8,912 nucleotides of DNA from Oscillospiraceae bacterium (GTDB lineage: Bacteria > Bacillota > Clostridia > Oscillospirales > Acutalibacteraceae), in contig JAISRF010000106.1 of assembly GCA_031273775.1 (NCBI GenBank), positions 1-8,912 on the forward strand. The letters run 5' to 3'. The notes under the pieces are model-generated. The model was not told the DNA's origin. It saw only the letters and a list, made by a program, of their open reading frames with translations, and did no database searches. Position numbers and translations under genes: made by a program. Below are positions 4,705 through 8,912 of the stretch, piece after piece. Position 1 is the first letter of the stretch. Each line of letters starts with the position of its first letter.

Positions 4705-7398
4705 ATGGCCAAGAAAGCAACAAAAATCAACTATGAAACCAGCGAAGCGAAGCGCCGCCTGCTTACCGCGGCTTCGGCTTCAGAGCAAGCGCTCTTTGAG
4801 CAGTACGAAAATTCATACGGCGGGTACGACGAGGAAACCGCCGAAAACATGCGCGATTATTACGGTAAAAACGTGATCACCAAGCAAAAAGGTCACTCCC
4901 TTTTTAAAAAGCTGTTCGATGCGTTCATCAACCCATTTACCGTTGTGTTGTTTATAATCGTGCTTGTTTCCCTGTGTATGGATGTTATCTTCAAAGAAGC
5001 CCGTGACCGCGATTATACGGCGGTTATTATTATCCTTGCCATGGTGTTAATCAGCGGGTTACTGCGTTTTATTCAGGACGCGCGTTCCGGCGCGGCGGCG
5101 GAAAAGCTGACCGAAATGGTCGAAACCACCATCGCCGTCCAACGTTCGGATACCGGGCGGGCGGAACTCCCCATAGACGAACTGGCCGCGGGTGATATTA
5201 TCTATCTGGCCGCCGGAGATATGGTGCCCGCAGATGTCCGCGTTTTGCAGGCGAAGGATTTGTTCGTCAGCCAGTCCTCGCTCACGGGGGAAAGCGAGCC
5301 GGTGGAAAAATTCGGCGCGGCGGTTCAAAACGGCTCCAACAGCCCGCTGGCGTACAATAACCTGGCGTTTATGGGCAGCAACGTGATTTCCGGTTCCGCA
5401 ATCGCAATGGCAATCGCCGTGGGCGACGACACCATGCTCGGCAGAGTGGCGGGGCAGCTCGGACTAAGTAAAACCGTCACCAGCTTTGAAAAGGGAATTT
5501 CTTCCGTTTCGTGGCTCCTTATCCGGTTTATGATGGTTATGGTGCCGCTGGTGTTCCTCGTCAACGGTTTAGTCAAGGAAGGGCCGGATCGCTGGGTAAA
5601 TGCCCTGTTGTTCGCGCTGTCGGTCGCGGTGGGTCTTACGCCGGAAATGCTTCCCATGATTGTATCCGCCAACCTCGCCAAAAGCGCTGTCGCCATGTCT
5701 AAGCACAAGGTAATTGTGAAAAATCTCAACTCCATCCAGAATTTCGGCGCGATGGACATTCTCTGCACGGACAAAACCGGCACGCTCACGCAGGACAGGG
5801 TCATTTTAGAATATTCCCTGAATATTCACGGCGAAGAGGATAACCGGGTTCTGCGTAAGGCGTTTCTAAACAGCTTTCACCAAACGGGACTCAAAAATCT
5901 GATGGATATCGCCATTATCAACCATGCGTCAGAAACCCAAATGATCGATTTGTGGATGAACTACCGCAAGGTGGACGAAATTCCGTTCGACTTTATGCGC
6001 CGCCGGATGAGCGTGGTGGTCGCCGACCAAAACGATCGCCGCAAGATGATTACCAAGGGTGCCATTGAGGAAATGCTTTCGGTTTGCACGTACGTCGAAT
6101 ATAATGAAGGGGTTCCGCCTGAACCGCTGACCGACGAGCTTCGTTATGAGATTTTGCAAACCGTTTCCGGCTACAACGACGATGGCTTGCGGGTTTTAGG
6201 CATTGCGCAAAAAACTACAGAGGCTCCGGCCGGGAGCTTTTCTGTGGCTGATGAAGCGGACATGGTGTTAATCGGCTATCTGGCGTTTCTTGACCCGCCC
6301 AAAGAAAGTACCGACCGCGCTCTGATTGCGCTCCGTGAACACGGCGTGGGTGTAAAAATTCTGACCGGCGACAATGACGTGGTAACCAAATGCGTATGCC
6401 GTCAGGTGGGGCTGGACGTGGAAAATATCATGCTGGGCAGCGAAGTAGAGGCGCTGACCGATGATGAGCTTGCCGAAATGGTGGAAAAGGTGACGGTTTT
6501 TGCCAAGCTCTCCCCCGGCCAAAAGGCGCGGATTGTGTCGCTGCTTCGCCGAAACGGGCATGTTGTGGGGTACATGGGCGACGGTATTAACGACGCCGCC
6601 GCCATGAAGGAAGCCGATGTGGGCATTTCCGTGGATAACGCTGTGGATATTGCGAAGGAATCGGCTCATATCATTCTGCTGGAAAAGGATTTAATGGTGC
6701 TGGAAAACGGCGTCGTGGAAGGCCGCAAGACCTATGCGAACATCATCAAATACATTAAAATGACGGCCAGTTCCAACTTTGGAAACATGTTTTCAGTGCT
6801 GGCGGCCAGCGCGTTTTTGCCCTTCCTGCCCATGCTTCCCATCCATATCTTGGCCTTGAACCTCATTTATGACATCTCCTGCCTGACCGTGCCGTGGGAC
6901 AACGTGGACGCCGAGTACCTGAAAATCCCCCGCAAATGGGACGCGAGTTCCATCAGCAAATTCATGCTCTGGATTGGGCCGACCAGCTCTATATTCGACA
7001 TTACGACGTATTTGCTGATGTACTTTATCATTTGTCCGGCGGTTTTCGGCGGCGCGTTCCATTCGCTGGGCACCGGCGTACAGGTGGGGTTTATGGCGCT
7101 GTTCCACGCGGGCTGGTTTGTGGAGTCGCTGTGGTCGCAGACGTTGGTGATTCACATGATCCGCACACCCAAGCTGCCGTTTATCAAGAGCCGCGCCTCG
7201 TGGCAACTGACCATCCTGACGACGCTGGGCATTGCCGCCGGAACCACTATTCCCTATACGCCGCTGGGCGCCGCTCTTGAGTTTTTGCCCATGCCCCCGG
7301 TGTATTTCGCGTGGCTGGCCGGAACAATTTTGGTATATATGGTACTGGTGACGTCACTGAAAAAGCTGTTTGTGAAGAAGTACGGGGAATTGCTGTAG
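4705..7398 (+). CDS. mgtA: Magnesium-translocating P-type ATPase (MgtA/MgtB type)
   Basis: This is an inner-membrane P3B-type ATPase that imports Mg2+ using ATP. The ATG at 4705 has AGGAGGG six bases upstream and gives 897 residues, close to the length of E. coli MgtA. The first membrane pair is at about 77-96 and 105-122. The actuator domain carries TGES (194-197). The membrane helix before the P domain has the MgtA-typical GLTPEMLPMIVSANLAK. The phosphorylation site is DKTGTLT with Asp356. The nucleotide domain includes IPFDFMRRRMSVVV and TKGA. The P domain also has DPPKES, LTGDND and GDGINDAAAMKEADVGIS (from Gly625). Several further hydrophobic stretches follow to the C terminus. All motifs are intact. 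The 240 bases since the SEDS gene hold a structured leader, so expression is probably controlled separately. The earlier in-frame codons (from 4525) are leader, not protein. Confidence 0.96.
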   Translation: MAKKATKINYETSEAKRRLLTAASASEQALFEQYENSYGGYDEETAENMRDYYGKNVITKQKGHSLFKKLFDAFINPFTVVLFIIVLVSLCMDVIFKEARDRDYTAVIIILAMVLISGLLRFIQDARSGAAAEKLTEMVETTIAVQRSDTGRAELPIDELAAGDIIYLAAGDMVPADVRVLQAKDLFVSQSSLTGESEPVEKFGAAVQNGSNSPLAYNNLAFMGSNVISGSAIAMAIAVGDDTMLGRVAGQLGLSKTVTSFEKGISSVSWLLIRFMMVMVPLVFLVNGLVKEGPDRWVNALLFALSVAVGLTPEMLPMIVSANLAKSAVAMSKHKVIVKNLNSIQNFGAMDILCTDKTGTLTQDRVILEYSLNIHGEEDNRVLRKAFLNSFHQTGLKNLMDIAIINHASETQMIDLWMNYRKVDEIPFDFMRRRMSVVVADQNDRRKMITKGAIEEMLSVCTYVEYNEGVPPEPLTDELRYEILQTVSGYNDDGLRVLGIAQKTTEAPAGSFSVADEADMVLIGYLAFLDPPKESTDRALIALREHGVGVKILTGDNDVVTKCVCRQVGLDVENIMLGSEVEALTDDELAEMVEKVTVFAKLSPGQKARIVSLLRRNGHVVGYMGDGINDAAAMKEADVGISVDNAVDIAKESAHIILLEKDLMVLENGVVEGRKTYANIIKYIKMTASSNFGNMFSVLAASAFLPFLPMLPIHILALNLIYDISCLTVPWDNVDAEYLKIPRKWDASSISKFMLWIGPTSSIFDITTYLLMYFIICPAVFGGAFHSLGTGVQVGFMALFHAGWFVESLWSQTLVIHMIRTPKLPFIKSRASWQLTILTTLGIAAGTTIPYTPLGAALEFLPMPPVYFAWLAGTILVYMVLVTSLKKLFVKKYGELL

Positions 7399-7490
7399 CT
7401 GAAATAATTCCAATAAATCCCGAATAAACCTTTAAGCGCTTGAATATATTTGTCTTGAGAATTGAACGCGATTAAAGGAGCGGTTGGATT

Positions 7491-8912
7491 ATGGAGTATA
7501 AAATCACGGAGCAGACAGTTGCCGTCAATGAGCTGATATTTGACGAATGCGTAGAGCAACCCATAGATACAGAGTTCACCCTGCCCGATTACTGCCCGGA
7601 CATTTCCCGGATTTTGAAATGCCGCGTGACCCCGCTGATTAACTCGAAAACGGTTGCCGGCGCGGGTCTCACCGTGGACGGTACCGCCAACATCCACGCG
7701 CTCTATTGCGACGGCGGCGGCGAAATCCGCAGTTACGAGCATTCCGTCAGCTTTTCGCGGTCTGTGGAATTGGGCGGCGGCGCGGATAACGCCATGGTCA
7801 GCGTGAAGTGCAAAACCGACTACATGAACTGCCGCGCCGTAACCGAGCGCCGCTTTGACGTGCACGGCGCCCTGAGCGTTTATATAAAGGTTTATTCCCG
7901 CAATAACACCGGCGTTGTGGTGGATGTGGACGGTGATGGTGTCCAGATGCAAAAGGAACTGATTCCTGTCACCAACACCACCGGATGGGCGGAAAAATAC
8001 CTCGCCCTTACCGACGAATTAGAGGTTGGGCAAGGCAAGCAGGCTATCCGTTCAATTTTGCGCAGTGACGCACGTGCCGTGTGCAGTGAATGCAAAATCA
8101 TCTCCAACAAGGTCATTGTAAAAGGCGAGCTGCTGCTGACCACGCTTTACTGCGGCGATGAGGACGGGTTGCCGGAACGCTTGGAAAACGCCATTCCAAT
8201 CAGCCAAATTGTGGATATAGAAGGTGTGACCGAGGGATGTAGCGGCACGGTCAACATGGATATTGTTGGTCTGGAGGTCAAGCCGCGCACCGGTTCCGCC
8301 GGAGAGGCGCGGAGCGTGAACGTGTCCGTTCGCGCGCGGATTGACGTGAAAGCGCACTGCCACACGGAAATCCCGCTGATAAGCGATGCTTATTCCACCA
8401 GGTTTGAGATTTCCGCCGTGAAATCCGATGTGGTGACCGAGCGTTTGATTGAGGATATCCGCGAGAATTACCTGTGCAAAAAGGCGCTGGAACTCCCTCC
8501 GGGCTCAGTGTCCGAAGTCGTGGATTTGTGGTGCGACTCTTATGTGTCATCTGTACGGAGCGAAGCGGACACCCTGATTATTTACGGCACGGTACTCATC
8601 TGCCTGCTTGCTCGGGACGGGGAAGGGAGCGTACAGTATTATGAACGTCCGGTGGAGTACGAATACCGTCACGCTCTGCCCCAAGCGCCCAAAGAAATGC
8701 GCTGCGAGCCGGTCGTGGCGGCGGTTGCGGCAAGCTATACTATCCTCAGCGGCAGCGAATTGGAAGCCCGCGTAGAGCTTTCCGTTTCGGCTGAGGCACT
8801 CGACGTCGCCCGAATAAACGCCGTTACGTCCCTGACTGTCGATGAAGCCAAGCCCAAAGCTGCCCCGGACGCGGCTCTGATTGTCTATTACGCCAACGGC
8901 GGCGAAACGGTG
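7491..8912 (+). CDS. SPOCS (DUF3794) domain protein, SipL-like, 3' partial
   Basis: The ATG at 7491 follows AAAGGAG by ten bases, and the frame stays open for 474 codons to the window edge. Residues about 20-60 carry the family's opening signature, FTLPDYCPDISRILKC. Two further beta-rich units of similar build follow, at about 165-290 and 320-445 (each with a GELLLTTLY or YGTVLICLL type strand), giving roughly three SPOCS-like repeats. The last residues, ALIVYYANGGETV, read like the entry into a LysM domain (xGETVWDIA), so about 50 residues are probably missing. This architecture matches Clostridia DUF3794 proteins, including SipL, which binds SpoIVA during spore coat assembly. No signal peptide or membrane segment is visible, in line with a mother-cell cytoplasmic role. 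Paralogues are common, so SipL itself is not certain. No clear sporulation sigma promoter was found in the 92-base gap after mgtA. Confidence 0.87.
   Translation, partial: MEYKITEQTVAVNELIFDECVEQPIDTEFTLPDYCPDISRILKCRVTPLINSKTVAGAGLTVDGTANIHALYCDGGGEIRSYEHSVSFSRSVELGGGADNAMVSVKCKTDYMNCRAVTERRFDVHGALSVYIKVYSRNNTGVVVDVDGDGVQMQKELIPVTNTTGWAEKYLALTDELEVGQGKQAIRSILRSDARAVCSECKIISNKVIVKGELLLTTLYCGDEDGLPERLENAIPISQIVDIEGVTEGCSGTVNMDIVGLEVKPRTGSAGEARSVNVSVRARIDVKAHCHTEIPLISDAYSTRFEISAVKSDVVTERLIEDIRENYLCKKALELPPGSVSEVVDLWCDSYVSSVRSEADTLIIYGTVLICLLARDGEGSVQYYERPVEYEYRHALPQAPKEMRCEPVVAAVAASYTILSGSELEARVELSVSAEALDVARINAVTSLTVDEAKPKAAPDAALIVYYANGGETV

Noticed and set aside
7434..7441. AAGCGCTT palindrome between mgtA and the SPOCS gene as terminator or operator
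   Set aside because: It has no loop and no following T-run. Eight-base palindromes are expected by chance, and no sporulation sigma site is attached.
7254..7952. 232-residue - strand open frame across the mgtA end and the SPOCS gene
   Set aside because: It is antisense to two convincing genes, and its composition (His/Ala/Val-rich) is that of a shadow frame.

Overview
The window looks like a chromosomal segment of a spore-forming Clostridia-type Firmicute, possibly Oscillospiraceae/Ruminococcaceae-like. The reasons are AAGGAGG ribosome-binding sites, GTG/TTG starts, SigA-type promoters, an FHA-SEDS protein and a SPOCS-domain (DUF3794) protein. The right two thirds are GC-richer; the left end contains a clearly AT-richer insert. 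No rRNA, tRNA, CRISPR array, transposase or integrase was seen.

Left end (1-1370, + strand): the 3' end of an RHS/YD-repeat protein. A recognisable RHS core end (YYCQSRYYD...GRW...NMYAY...DPKG) is followed by a hydrophobic segment and an AT-rich C-terminal domain with a Cys/His pattern suggesting a papain-like peptidase fold. A small lipoprotein gene overlaps its 3' end by 38 bases. The arrangement is that of a polymorphic toxin tip with its immunity gene, but this is inferred from layout, not homology.

Middle left (1488-2490, - strand): a two-gene unit encodes a small secreted protein and an Ig-like lipoprotein, overlapping by 8 bases. It is driven by a near-consensus SigA promoter (TTGACA-17-TATGAT). 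Its roughly 120-base leader carries interleaved palindromes.

Middle (2490-4465, + strand): a divergent intergenic region holds two candidate promoters and short tandem repeats. Next comes a 561-residue protein with an N-terminal membrane segment, a cytoplasmic FHA domain, a Lys-rich linker and a FtsW/RodA/SpoVE (SEDS) peptidoglycan polymerase domain. A REP-like palindromic element begins in its last codons.

Right (4466-8912, + strand): a roughly 250-base leader with several mutually exclusive helices, one of them masking the Shine-Dalgarno, precedes a complete MgtA-type P-type ATPase (897 aa). I recognise no known riboswitch class there, and it is the best candidate here for something undescribed. 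The window ends inside a SPOCS-domain protein (474 codons present, apparently running into a LysM domain), resembling the sporulation coat-assembly protein SipL. SEDS, Mg2+ uptake and SPOCS genes all suit envelope or sporulation physiology, but each seems to have its own expression signals, so a single operon is not evident.
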